A stretch of 64,000 nucleotides of DNA from Carya illinoinensis (taxonomy: Eukaryota; Streptophyta; Magnoliopsida; Fagales; Juglandaceae). The notes beneath the pieces are model-generated. The model had not been told where the DNA came from. It ran no database searches and saw only the letters and a program-made list of their open reading frames with translations. Position 1 is the stretch's first letter. Each line of letters opens with the position of its first letter. This document shows positions 41,216 to 53,195 of the stretch, piece by piece. A program made the translations under genes and the position numbers. Location: positions 9,430,501 to 9,494,500 of the forward strand of contig NC_056758.1 of NCBI RefSeq assembly GCF_018687715.1, in the 5' to 3' direction.

Positions 41216-42110
41216 TTCTAAATTATCACAAGAATTTAAATGTTTCTCTCATTATTTATATTATGATTAATTAATTTATAAATGAGCATCGTTCGTCCAA
41301 GCATCACTACGGGAGATTCGATCACACTGTTAACCTCTTCCAGTCTTGACGAACGTGAATCACCCAAAAAAGACCGATATCTTCTAATATATAGAAATTT
41401 ATATATATATATATATATATAAAAGAAATCCAGGACGGTGCTTTCACAACCTGCTATTTTGTCTGCGGTGAGGAAATCTAAATGCCTTCGTACATACATT
41501 CATTTTCTCGGTAGTCGGCACCGCTCGAAAGAGACGTTTGCGGTACGCATGATATCTGCCATCCATACATAATTAATTAAGCCAAAAATATAAACCGGAT
41601 ACTACTATTTCCGTCGGTGAAATGGTGGATTTAATAACTTGTTTTATAAAATAAATTTATAAATTTACATAATTTAATTTGTTAGATTTATTTTATATTA
41701 GAAAGAATTTTATAATACCAAAAATTATATTAAATTACGTTAATTTATAAATTTAATTTAAATATATATTTAATTATGTACTACTACCATGACCACTACT
41801 AGTATCGTCTCATTTAATAGTAGATAAGAGAAATAATTTATATAAATCTTAAATAGAAAAATCTCGCGCAGACTTTTGTAAAAAAGTAAATCTTATAGTG
41901 AAAAATGTAAAAAAAAAAATTGTTCTTTTTTAGTGAGACCTAATTTTTATAAAAGACTTACACAAGACTTGTCTACTTAATATTTATATGTAAGATTACT
42001 CATTAGACAATGCGAGTGATTTATTTATCAGTATTCCCTAGGTTAATAAATAAATGAAAAATATTTAGTTCATAAACATATTTTATAAAATTAAATTCAC
42101 GATATCTAAT
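41216..42110. other. Intergenic, no gene seen
   Basis: AT-rich DNA with a (TA)n run at about 41400-41420. The ORF at 41236-41499 crosses that run and has no domain. Confidence 0.45.
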
Positions 42111-42111
42111 T

Positions 42112-42585
42112 ATTATTATTATTTTTTAGAAATAGAAACCATTTGGTTTCATTAATGATCATGAAGGATGAATTCATGGTATAATACCTCCATACAAATG
42201 CTCTCCTCGTACAGTTGTAAAGCATCCTTAGCTAGATTATGTGCTACTTGGTTATAAGTCCTAGGGATAAAATTGATAGACCAGCTAAGCATCTTAGTAA
42301 GTAAATGCTCGATGTCTCTAACTATCATCCTTGCAAAATTTCCAGTTTTGTGGCAGCCTTGTATTGCCTTCACCACCTGTTGTGCATTCCTTCCAGTATG
42401 ACATGTTCCAGGCCAAGCCACTGACATAGAGTGACTGCTTTGAGCGCTGCAATGGTCTTAGCCAGGTGAGCATCAAAAAAAGAGTTCCTAGGATATCTTA
42501 AGCTTGCAATGACCATTCCCTTTAAGTCTCTGATCACCACCTGTATACCTTATCTACTGCCGCATCTCAATTAGTTTTGTACGAG
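42112..42585 (-). pseudogene. LINE-derived RNase H-like (RVT_3) relic
   Basis: The minus-strand translation gives an RNase H-type domain common at the 3' end of plant LINEs: VIRDLKGMVIASLRYPRNSF, then DAHLAKTIAALKAVTLC, AQQVVKAIQGC, and the conserved end SWSINFIPRTYNQVAHNLAK (within 42152-42427). The reading frame breaks upstream of about 42430. On the minus strand the coding part is followed by a short A-rich tail with AAT repeats (42112-42136), as expected for a LINE 3' end. No reverse transcriptase precedes it, so it is a 5'-truncated insertion. Confidence 0.75.
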
Positions 42586-42602
42586 TTGGGACGTGGGGTA
42601 GA

Positions 42603-43229
42603 CCTAGAAGTGACAATATGTTATACGACTCGTTAATTCAATACGAATACGACACGATAATAACGGATTATGGTTTGGTCTTAACGGATTCGGGTCAAAA
42701 CGGGTTGACCCGTTAAGATACGATTGCTTAACGGGTTGATATCGGGTTAACCCGTTTTGATATGTTATAACCCGTTATGACATGTTAAAAAAGTTAAAAT
42801 TACAATTAAACCCTTATACTTAAAAGTAAAATTGTTAAAATTTCAATTTCGATATTTTTATTATCTAGATTGTAATTTTGTACTTATAGTTAGTTTTATA
42901 ATTTTTATAGATTTTGTGATTTTAACATTTATATAAAATTTTGCTAAATTTAATCAAGTCAAAAAAGTTAATTTTGGGCATATGCAACTTATTTACATAA
43001 ACAGTTTGAAACGGATCGTATTGTGTTGTGTTAACCTATTTCGTAGTATTTATTAATGGGTCAAAACAAGTTGACACGACACGACCCGTTATATTAACGG
43101 ATCGTGTTAGGGTTTGAAATTTTGACATGATAAACTTAATGGGCCGGGTTAGGGTTGATATATATAATATAATATACATATTTTAATACGACATGAACAC
43201 GACCCGTTAACACGATTTGACATTCCTAA
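42603..43229. mobile_element. Non-autonomous TIR-like repeat, 'cccgttaa' family, copy 2
   Basis: Begins 'gaagtgacaatatgttatac' and ends 'acgacccgttaacacgattt', with inverted similarity between the ends. The interior matches 11060-11700 over long blocks. It lies right beside the LINE relic. Confidence 0.65.
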
Positions 43230-43892
43230 GTAGGCCACTAAGCTCCTGGTTGGTTGGTCATTGAGAATGGTTATTGATACATTAATTTCATTTAATATTT
43301 TTAATTTTTAGTTGATGTATAACTTAATTACACGAATATACATTATAGTTTATACCAAAGAAAAAATTGAAAAATAAAACTAGATTCTTTTTTGGCTTAC
43401 AAAAAGAAGAAAGAAAGTGTTTTTTGAAATCTCAACACATAAAATGTTTAATCTGTGTTTGCAGATCGCATTTAATGCTAATGGCAATATGTCATTTCCT
43501 TGTATACATTTTTTCAAGAGCACGCACAATCATTGATTTGAATTCTAAATCAAGAAAATTAAATATTTGACTAATTAGCAGATAATTAAAACCGCTACTT
43601 TATGGTTTGTGTCAACTTGTCCACACAAGTTCAATCATAGCTCAACGTTATCGGTCACTGTAATTATTTCAGATAACATATTTCAACCTTAGTTTGACTT
43701 TATAAACATAAGGTTCCTTTATTTATGTTCTAGAAGCCTTAAAATACAATTATTTTATTTTTATTTTATTTTTTCTCTCTTCAAGTATTAAGTTTTGTTA
43801 TGCAACTTTCATTTTTTTTTTTCATCAAAGAAAAAAGAAAATTGGAGAAATCTATTTCATTCTTATTTAATAATGATTCTTTATTATTAATC

Positions 43893-43938
<46 letters not shown>

Positions 43939-44378
43939 AATTAATGTGACATATTCAAGTAACTTTATAAATTTACCATTTAAATATTAAAAATCACTTA
44001 AAATATGATATACCGATTTACATAATTGAGATGAAAAGCATATTTTTTTTTTGAGACAGATTCTCATTTTAATATCTAAAAAAACCATCATTTATATAAA
44101 TATATCATCAAATCTTGATCTTTTAACATTTTTAAAGAACCCATTACTCAATTGGAAGAAATTCCTCAAACCCATTTGCCTAATTTCTACAACTCTCTAT
44201 ACTATTTGAAATATGAGTAATGTTATATTTCATATTTTCATTATATTTTCATTTCATTACGTAAGATATAATATATTTATTACTATTGAATAATCACTAT
44301 GTCACATCGTACACAAAAAGACGAGAGTAAGATAATAGTATGATGTATATAATTTTCCTTATAACACATAAATACACA
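43230..44378. other. Intergenic with (CT)n microsatellite
   Basis: A (CT)n tract at about 43895-43934. The remainder is AT-rich with no gene recognised; the 67-codon ORF at 43367-43570 has no domain. Confidence 0.45.
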
Positions 44379-45374
44379 CATATTGTTATGAACTCAATGA
44401 AAAATGAGAGAGTTTCAAGAGATTGAGAGAGAAAGAGATAGAACTCAGAGAGATTATCAAACTTATGAATTCCTTAAAGGATACGGCGATATATATAGGA
44501 GTACAAAAGAGACTATGCTTTTGACGACTAGCACTATGCATTTGACGACTAGCACTATGCATTTGACGACTAGCTAAATGTGGTCATATAATTTAAGATA
44601 GTTTATAACACTTCCCCTTTGGATGACCATATTTAAAGAATATGCCTCGTTAAAACCTTGCCAAGGAAAAATCCTGTGGGAAAAAACCAATGGCGAAGGA
44701 AAAAGAGTACAGTATTCATGTGTATCGCCGAGTGCTTTAGGATTGCCTCATTAAAACCTTGCAAAGGAAAACCCAGTGGGATAAAACCTTAGCGAAGGAA
44801 AAAGAGTACAATCAGCACAAGTCTTCAAGACATTACTTCTCCTGAAAAGTGTATGATAACAGGTTTTCAAACCTCCGCATTCTAATGTTCTGCATAATCT
44901 TCTTAAATGTTGCAGTTGGTAATGCTTTAGTGAATAAATCTGCCAGATTTTTACTTGACCGTACCTTCTTGATATCAATTTCAACTTTCTTATCATGAAT
45001 TGCAATGATTTTCTTGTGTGTATTTGAAAGATAACTCGCATCTGTACATCCAGCTAACTGTGGACTTGATCCATGTTGATAAAATAATCACAACTGGATC
45101 TTTCTGCTCATCACTACTCTTCTGGAGTTGTACTCTTCTGGAGTTCTTGTAAATAATACAGTTAGTGGAGAATTCATCAACATTAAACCGCTAACCTCAT
45201 TTTTTAATAAAAACGGTGGCCAGCCTTTTAAGATCAGACAAGCACCGCGGATTTTCAACTCCTCTGTAGGTGTCAGGCGTGCTGTCAGGTGTCGCAGCTG
45301 TCAGGCGCCGCAGAGCTATGAAGCTATATTTCGTCTCTTTTCTCTTGTTTCACGAGAGATGTTGTATCATAATT

Positions 45375-45400
45375 TTCTCTATAAAAGAGATATTCAGCTC
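45375..45400 (+). promoter_or_regulatory. Possible TATA box upstream of the antisense ORF
   Basis: 'ctctataaaagagat' at about 45378-45392, roughly 100 bp before the ATG at 45488, on the strand opposite to the Copia element. The sequence is a good plant TATA match; expression is unproven. Confidence 0.4.
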
Positions 45401-45487
45401 ATCTTTATTCGCATATCATCTTCTTCACTTTTCTGTAATCATACTGCATTTTTACTCTGCAATCTTTTTCTGCATTCTTATCCTACA

Positions 45488-45913
45488 ATGGCTCAGCGAT
45501 CTTCTCATGGCCAATATATGAGGTACTCAGCACCTCGTTCATCAGCTATTCCTGCTTCTACCACAGGTGCTATCATGCAATATAATGATCTGACTCATAG
45601 GTCAGATAATGAAGCTATCTATGAGCTTGTAAGTCTCGATACCCAATACTCATCATCCATTGTCGCATTTTCTCAGCGACTGCAATCCAGAACTTGTGGA
45701 GTTGACAATCTCCACAAGAATATTGCTATACTTCAGCGACTTCTTCTGGAGTCCAACATGAAGATAGAATCAATAAAGTAAGAGAATAGGAAGTTAGAAT
45801 CCTTACTTAAATCTTCTTTTCGATTGCCCACCCCTTTAGATAGGGATGCCATGCAGATTCTTGAAGAACAAGAGCATTTGAAGAATGAGGCAAAGTGCCT
45901 CAAATTTCTGTAA
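45488..45913 (+). pseudogene. Small ORF antisense to Copia pol, one internal stop
   Basis: From the ATG at 45488 the frame reads 97 codons (MAQRSSHGQY, then NDLTHRSDNEAIYELVSLDT, and a heptad-like RLLLESNMKIESIK) to TAA at 45779-45781. It continues in the same frame for 43 codons (ENRKLESLLKSS, DRDAMQILEEQEHLKNEAKC) to TAA at 45911-45913. The Ser/Arg-rich head followed by Leu/Glu-rich helical sequence suggests a coiled-coil protein. I do not recognise the family. It is preceded by a TATA-like sequence and lies where Copia RT/RNase H should be, on the opposite strand, so it is either an antisense ORF of the element or a captured gene. The frame is also open upstream to 45128, but the TATA position favours 45488. 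Confidence 0.5.
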
Positions 45914-48900
45914 TTCTTGCTTCAAGATAATAAAATAATATTTCACAAATATTCATATTTGTGTTTCTATCTTTTAGTAGATGTTCTGTGTGCTCACTTT
46001 TATTTCTTCTTTAAAAATGCACACTTCATATCAAACCCATAATATGAATCTGAAATATTAATTGTATTAAAATATGGTATTTCATGACTAATAACATCAT
46101 CAATCTTCCCCTTGAAGCCGCAAGGGTTTCAGATTTATATTTCAAATATGTGCAATTTTCATGAGCTCTTCTGGAGCCTCAATGACATTTAAATCATATA
46201 TATAAACTGCAATAATAGCTTGTTTCCATTTGCGTTTGAATTACTTTAGATCATATAAGGATCTTTGAAACTTGATAGAATATATATTTTTAGATGTATT
46301 CATATTAGAAGTTTCAGACATTTTCTATCCTTTAGGGATTTTCATACATATATCATGATCCAATGATCCATATAAATATGCAGTTAATCATGTATATCCA
46401 AACTCTCGGTAACTTTCAAGCTAATAAAAATCTCAATATGATTTCAACCACTTCAATATTGTTTCTTCGAGAAACTAACTTGTGATTTCTATATCATATT
46501 TTCATATTAAAAGTTTCAGGCTTTTTATATCATGTATATAAATATCTACTGATATTTAACAAAAAACACCTCTTTAGGTGTTTGGACTTCAAGTCCATAT
46601 TTATCACATTTTACTTTGTGATATCAATTCTGCAAGAATTGAGAAACTGATTCGTGATTTATCTATCACACTTTTATTTCCTGTCTATAAATACCCACTG
46701 ACATTCAACAAGCATCACCTCTTTAGGTGTTTGGACTATAAGTCTTGATGTATCATATTTTACTAGTGAATCGATTCTGCAGGAATTGTTTCTTTCAAAT
46801 TTGGCCAATATTTTACGTCGTATTCTTCGACGATTCTTGATTCACTTTCATCATTACTTCTGGTAATGTCAATTGCCATCTCATATGGAAATACGTTGTT
46901 GACAACGATTTTATTTCTATCCATAATTTCTCCATTATTCATGAAATGTAACGAGATCTCGTTATTTTCAGGTACCTGTCCCTCTTCAAGGGAAGACATT
47001 TTCATGAAAAACCTCTTCAGGAGGCACTCTTCAAGAGTTTATATAGGAGAATTTTATACAGAGAATTTGGATGGACTTTATTGCTTGTTTTGTGGGTATG
47101 GTCTCGTCAGAAGCACCAAATTATTTGTTCCTTTCTCTTTTGAGATGCAGTACCTTTTGTATCAATAGGTCTCACATGCTTTCAGACTGCTGAATTTCTT
47201 AATTGTCCTACAGGGACTTCAATCCTCACTGGGATTTTAGCAGCTAGAATATGAGACATTTTTATCTTATTGCATCCAAAATTTAATTATCATCTGAACT
47301 TCTGGTTCATATATGATAATTAAGATAACATCGAATAATTTCATCTTATTTGCTTCAAGCAAATTTTTCTTTCCACTTTTGGTGGTAAGACTTTATAGTA
47401 AAAGAATCTTCTGGTTCTTTTATGGACGTCCATATGAAAATCATTCGACTTATTGTAATTGATTTTGGATGATCAAGATAACCATAAATGATACAAATAT
47501 TTTGAATCATATCACCTTTTGATGCATCATAATATTTGATTCAATAATTTGTATAATATCATCTCAAAGAGAAAGCTTACAGCTTTTCCAATGCGAGCTT
47601 CTGGCCCGAAAAAATATTCATTATCACGTTCAATCTCTTAGTTTATTTGAATAAAACACATCATTCTTTTCACTTCATGGAATAGAATGATATAAATTTA
47701 TTATCATTCACTCCAGAGAATGATGTAGATCTAGTAAGACGTGACTAATAATTCTCATCAAAAGCTTATTATTTTGCTCAGTCACTGAAAGACAAGATAT
47801 AAATTTAGAATATATTGTGAACGTTTGCATTTCATATTGCTACGTCAGGAGCATACTCGATATTGCTACTTCAGGAGCACATTCGAGACGTTCATTCAAA
47901 TATATATTTTTTTCACAATTTCAATTATGCAACTTCAGGTGCATAAATCATAATGAGGTTTTGGTACACGTATCACTCATTCAAACTATGAGATACTCAA
48001 AAGCTGTTATTGATTTAGGGCGATCCTTCAGGAATGTTCCATTTTCATTCTCAGATAAATCATATCATCAATAATTTATAACAAGTATAAAAGAACAAAT
48101 AAAACTTGTATCTTAGAGATTTCAAATAATATATTGAAAAATTTACTTGAAATAGAAGACTATTATCTTCAGTATCATCATAACCTTTGTATATTAGAGC
48201 AGACTTTTCTTCTATTTTCTTTTACGTCCATTCGCAGCCATGATTGACGAGCCTCTGGATCTCGAATGGACGAAACAAATATCAATGATGGGTACTGGAA
48301 CTGGTAATTTCATGCTTTATGATCTGTGCTCATCAGAAAGCTAGCCATCTGCATTTTAAAATCAACAGAACCTTGTTCATTAGCATGGCATAGCTCAAGT
48401 GATAATTTAAAATCCACAAACGCCCTCTTTGCTGACTTTGTTGCATAAAGCCAAAATAGTAAGGGTCCCACCCTTTCAAGTTGTAGAATGCCTGCAGGTC
48501 TATCTAACAAAAGGACATCATAAATAATCATGATCTTTTCAAGATTTCCGCCTCTCTCTTCTCTTCTTTTTTTTTTTTTACAACTTTCTTTTTATTCCCT
48601 ATTTGAAGTGAGTATATATACGTCGGCGGCCATAGATATCAATCTTTCTTTACCGTACGTAAAATCTTTAAACGAAAGTTAATTAATATATGAATTCTCG
48701 TGGTAAACTGATAAGGAAGGACCCAATGGGTAGAGTAGCAGAGTTTTTTTGTCTAGCTCGAATGAAAGGACCCCGTCCAGATCTAGAAGTTTGTCAAAGA
48801 AGCAGAGTTTGAGATTAAACTGCAGATTCTTGTTCTCATCAAGTGATCGATCTTTGTTCTTTCAAGATCGGCTTTCAAAGCTACTCTGCAAATTGAAGAT

Positions 48901-49768
48901 CGTTCTTGTGCAAGTCCCTGTTTCGAGTTTCTCATATCTTCTGCAGCTGTAAAGAAAAAAAAATTAGAGATAAAAAAAAATTAGCTTCTCCTGAGCATGC
49001 TTGTACACCCTTCTGTGCTTCTTGCCTCCATCGTTGGAGGAGCTCTACAACTCTTTCCTTATAGGGGAAGTCTTCCAGGTCATGACCCATTAGATCCATC
49101 CTGATACTCTATTCGGTCGCCGCGCAGATCTTGCATGAAGCTCACACGGAAACCTGCATCTCTCTCGACTGTTGAATCGTTGGATCGTTCAGCTTGTTGG
49201 ATCGTTTCGCTTGTAATTAAAAGACAGAAAATTGAATGAAGTGAGTGATATTATCGCTTTACAGATCATGTGATAATAAGCAAAAATCGAAAATATAAGA
49301 GTATAAAATCTCAGTGATTTTCTCCCTCCGTAATCGTTCGGCGATGCTGTGCATGAGAACGTCGGTATTCTTCTTGAACGTCCTAGAGCTCCTGGTAGCA
49401 AACCAGAAGAACTGAAAGCTTTGGCAGCGTGGATTTCAGAGTTGGCGAGAGAGAGAGAAGAAGGAGCAAGAGAGAGAACGGAGAGTAATCGTGCTGATAA
49501 CGTGTTATGAACTAAATGAAAAATGAGAGAGTTTCAAGAGATTGAGAGAGAAAGAGATAAAACTCAGAGAGGTTATCAAACTTATGAATTCCTTAAAGGA
49601 TACGGCGATATATATAGGAGTACAAAAGAGATTATGCTTTTGACGATTAGCACTATATATTTGACGATTAGTACTATGTACTAGTACTATGCATTTGACG
49701 ACTAGCACTATGCATTTGACAGCTAGCTAAATGTGGTCATACAATTCAAGATAATTTATAATACATAT

Positions 49769-50328
49769 ATATATATATATATATCTTGATTCATAATATC
49801 TCTTGTTCCTCCACTCTGCTCGCATATAAGACACTCAAACATATCGTTATTCCATCTTTATTGGTTCCTTCGGAATAATGTTAGTGGTGGGGCTTATAAA
49901 CATGAACGTGCATACATTATATGAATAGCTTTGTATTTCCATTTCCGTGGCTGACTTCTCGTATGCCACCAAAAAGCAGAAAAGTTTATTTCACATCATT
50001 GATTTAAATTTTAATATATATTTTCCTTAATTATCATTTTTTTTCCATCGATAAGTAAATTTTTCTTTTTCATTTTCTTATGCATTATAAACCAGAAAAT
50101 ATAAATTTAATATTATGTATCAATATTTCTGGATCTCATTCATAAATATATTGATTCCTTTTTCCGACTATGACAGACTGAGTTTCGAGACGAAGATAGA
50201 AGAAGATATTATATGTACAATCAACTCAGTAGGAAATAATATATTTAATATATATCGGAGTAATCTGTCATTATCTTCACTGTAATCTAGATTAGCTATC
50301 AACTCGGTGATCCGGCGAGTAAACTCGG
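49769..50328. other. Intergenic; 3' region of the J-protein gene
   Basis: AT-rich, no gene recognised. The minus-strand transcript from 50769 would end within this stretch. Confidence 0.4.
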
Positions 50329-50769
50329 TCACCAGCACTGGTCCGTCTCCCAGTTCCTGCGGGAGTGGCCGGAGAACTCCGAAGTCGCCGTCAAAGGCTT
50401 GTGCGGCCTGAAAAGCTTGCGATCGTAATCTGCGCGCTTGTCGGGGTCCGATAGGGTGGAGTACGCAGCGTGTATCCTCATGAACTCGCCGGCGGACGAG
50501 TCCTTCCGAGCGGGGACGGCCACGACGTCAGGATGGCATGTCCTCGCCAATCGCCGATACGCCGTCTTGATCTCCTGGTACGTGGCACCCGTGTGGATAC
50601 CGAGGATCTCGTACAGCGAGGTGCACGCGGTGGCCATATACGATGTCGTGCTACAGCTTTCGGTAGGAGTGGCGGCGAAGGCGAGAGGCGGAGCGAATCT
50701 GAAACGTGCCGATCGTTTTGCGGAGAAGTTCGGAGCGGTCAGAATTGTAGGGCAAGGGGCAGAGAGCAT
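50329..50769 (-). CDS. Small J-domain (DnaJ) protein, probably plastid (DnaJ11-like)
   Basis: A single-exon 146-aa protein. Residues 1-45 are rich in Ser, Ala, Pro and Arg with few acidic residues, as in chloroplast transit peptides. Residues 51-118 form a complete J domain: SLYEILGIHTGATYQEIKTA, RRLARTCHPD with the invariant HPD at 79-81, then FMRIHAAYSTLSDPDKRADY. There is no Gly/Phe or zinc-finger region, so it is a type III J-protein similar to Arabidopsis AtJ11, a stromal co-chaperone that stimulates Hsp70 ATPase activity. The C-terminus is short and polar. The coding sequence is much richer in G+C than its surroundings. An internal ATG at codon 45 would drop the transit peptide, so the upstream ATG is preferred. 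Overlapping plus-strand ORFs at 50438-50841 are shadows. Confidence 0.9.
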   Translation of the reverse strand: MLSAPCPTILTAPNFSAKRSARFRFAPPLAFAATPTESCSTTSYMATACTSLYEILGIHTGATYQEIKTAYRRLARTCHPDVVAVPARKDSSAGEFMRIHAAYSTLSDPDKRADYDRKLFRPHKPLTATSEFSGHSRRNWETDQCW

Positions 50770-50830
50770 GGTACGGTGACGCGTAGTGCGGTTGTGACGG
50801 TGAGACTGAGAGAGCTAGGAGCCCGGGAAG

Positions 50831-50890
50831 CTGGGGGGTAAGTCTGGGTCTGGGTCTGGGGCTGGGGCTCGGGTTTAAATATATAGTTGG
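50831..50890 (-). promoter_or_regulatory. TATA box and G-rich leader of the J-protein gene
   Basis: On the minus strand 'ctatatatttaaaccc' (about 50873-50888) is a TATA-type box some 105 bp before the ATG. Between it and the ATG the plus strand carries five or more closely spaced G-runs (50831-50873), which could form a G-quadruplex on the template strand. Confidence 0.45.
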
Positions 50891-51009
50891 GGGGAGGGAA
50901 CGGGATGGGCTCGGGGTTAATTTAACCAGGATTGGTGGTTAAGTTGTGCTCTCGTGGCGCGGGTTAAGGAGCGAATAATTCTTATCCATGGGGGGCTGGG
51001 ATTGGGTGC

Positions 51010-51945
51010 TGTGTCAGCAAATTCATTATCCAAGATTCCAAATTTCGTTATTGAGTGATGCCGGATGTACAGAGAAAAGGTATCGAAATTCTACCGAGTG
51101 CATTTTTTTTATAAATATTATTTTAATTATTTTTTATTTAATTTATTATATTTTTAAATATATATTTTTTAAAAATCACACCATTATTTAAAAAAATATA
51201 CTTAATCACTAAATTAAAAAAATACATTTGATAAAAAAAAAAAAAATTCAATTCAAGAACTTTATCATTTCTCTTGGACTATTGTTCATGATGCACCCCC
51301 TGTGTGGATAAAGGAACTGTGACTTGTCCAATTAGATGAAGCCTTTAGTTCAATATTTTGAATATCGTATTGGATGCTGTATTGGTCAAGACACTGAAAC
51401 GAAATATTTTGATACTGATACCGTTTCGTATATCGTTTTGAGATAGTCGATATATAAATATATATAAATTATATTTTAAAATAATAGTCTATATATAAAT
51501 AAATTATACATGAATACATATGTATATATAAATTATAAATAGTCTGGTATGAATTGGGGGTCAAAAAATAGATTATATCTTAAAAAAAAAAAGATAAAGG
51601 CCGAAATACCGGCCAGTGTAGGCCGTTACGCAGGCCAGTACATGTCGTAATATAGGTCGGTATGACTGGTATTTCAATTGGTACGAAACAAATACCATAC
51701 CTGTACCAGCCTAATGACCAGTATGGAATGTATGGACCAAAAACAATGCTTTAGTTTCGTTGAAATCTTTCATTTATTATATTATATTTGCTATTAATTA
51801 ATTAAGACATCATTTGACCCTTCATTCCATTCTTAATTTATTATTTTAATTTCAACTATCCATTAATGAATATTTTTATTTTCAAAATAATAGTCTATTG
51901 ATAAGTCTTTCTACTTGAGATCCTATTTAGAAGAGTTTTGTTACA
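51010..51945. other. Intergenic; diverged 'accggta'-type repeat
   Basis: No gene. The block at about 51360-51740 has 'attggtcaagacactgaaac', 'ccgaaataccgg' and 'accagcctaatgaccagtat' words reminiscent of the elements at 39569-40243 and 58074-58645; probably a decayed relative. Confidence 0.4.
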
Positions 51946-51948
51946 TAT

Positions 51949-52103
51949 AAGTACAGTTGCGCACTAATCTGTGTACCAGTACTGATTTATTCATACTTAA
52001 AATTTAAATTAATACTGTTTTCAATAAAATCTACTTTTTGACCAATCACATCACATTGGTGCACAGATTAGTATATAATTGTGGTTGCAACTATATTTTT
52101 CCT
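51949..52103. mobile_element. Foldback MITE (~155 bp)
   Basis: Left arm 'gcgcactaatctgtgtacca' and right arm 'ttggtgcacagattagtata' are inverted copies, with 'tacagttg'/'aattgtggttg' further out. The central segment is AT-rich. Confidence 0.7.
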
Positions 52104-52492
52104 ATTTAGAATTATGATTTTCTACCATTTTTCTGTCGAAATTATCTTCTACAATTCGGAAGAGATGAACACAATAAATATAGAAGAGTCCACATCTTGT
52201 GTAATCTCTCTTTGAATAGTAAAATGTGTTTGGGTAAAAAAATGATAAGAAATCTCAATTTTACTATACACACTATATAGGTAATTTCATTAGATTCAGA
52301 GTTTTAAATTTCTTTTATAAACCAAATCATCATATGTCAATAGCATAGAAAATGTGTTCCCTGTTGAGTTACAAATAAAATTTTTCATGTTGGATAGAGA
52401 ATAACAAATCTATAAAATAAGATCAACATACATTATATAGCAAATGATAGGTTATGATTTGAGGCATTCTTTTCTGTATTCATGGAAGAGAT

Positions 52493-53195
52493 TGACACTG
52501 GGGTAAGATAGGCGATTATTCTGATAGTTAGTTAAATAACGGAAGCTAGAGATTGAAATTGAGAAAATGCAAACAGAGAAAAAAATCTGAGATAAATTCT
52601 GAAATTAGGGTTTGTTTATAATAATAGAATAATAATCAAGATCCTTCTAAATCCTATAAGCCGGGCTTAAATAGCTAATGAAAAAGAAAAAATTGTAATT
52701 AAGGTCAAACAGTAAAATAAGAAATAAGATAATTATGGTTAAAATCTAGCTTAATAATCTGGAATAAAATTGTTACTAAAAATAAACATTACCATAACAT
52801 AAAATTAACCAAAAATAAAAGAATTAACTAAAAGTGATGATTTAGAAGGAAAAAGGGCTGATAAGGGGCCCCACCAGGCAGAGTTTGGTGACCACGACGT
52901 GTGCGCCAAAGAAAGCTTTCCGGATTGGGGTTAAATGAGTGATCTTGACACCTATAGCCTAAGTTATGAAAAATATATTGACACCACCACTTCTCCTCGC
53001 CTAACCGAGGAATAAATCTCATCGTCTAATGAGTATTATCATTTCTCATCCAAATCTGCTGCTTTTCCCTCAAATCATAGGAATACTTATCTTTTCCTGC
53101 CGGTTTTGCGCTGGTCTACCTTCTCAAGGTAGTCCAGTGCTTTTAACTTCGTATCTGTCAATTGACCCTCATTGGATTTGGATTCCCTTGCATCA
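52493..53195 (-). repeat. Gypsy 3' LTR
   Basis: Aligns with 57096-57790 from 'tga(c/a)...' to 'cccttgcat(c/t)a'. The terminal CA is intact here but is TA in the other LTR. Confidence 0.85.

Larger units (their letters stand above)
44384..49763 (-). mobile_element. Degenerate Copia LTR retrotransposon (minus strand)
   Basis: Short LTRs at 44384-44610 and 49503-49763 share TGTTATGAACT starts and the 'actatgcatttgacgactag' array. A 5-bp TSD, CATAT, flanks the element at 44379-44383 and 49764-49768. On the minus strand the 5' LTR is the right one, followed by 'cgttatcagcacgatta' as a candidate primer-binding site. The polypurine tract is at 44611-44620 (AAAGGGGAAG in sense). Decayed pol is readable on the minus strand: ECAPEVAI near 47860, a pre-RT segment QVPENNEISLHF...EEYDVKYWPN (46763-47005), RT 'AIIAVYIYDLN' (about 46195-46225), and the RNase H end KKVEIDIKKVRSSKNLADLF...LPTATFKKIM (about 44850-45010). 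The middle of RNase H is deleted. Region 45128-45960 does not fit pol and is listed separately; about 48150-49450 shows no recognisable gag. Confidence 0.85.

Noticed and set aside
50438..50841. Two plus-strand ORFs of 113 and 123 codons
   Set aside because: They are antisense shadows of the GC-rich J-domain gene, whose minus-strand product has a full conserved domain.
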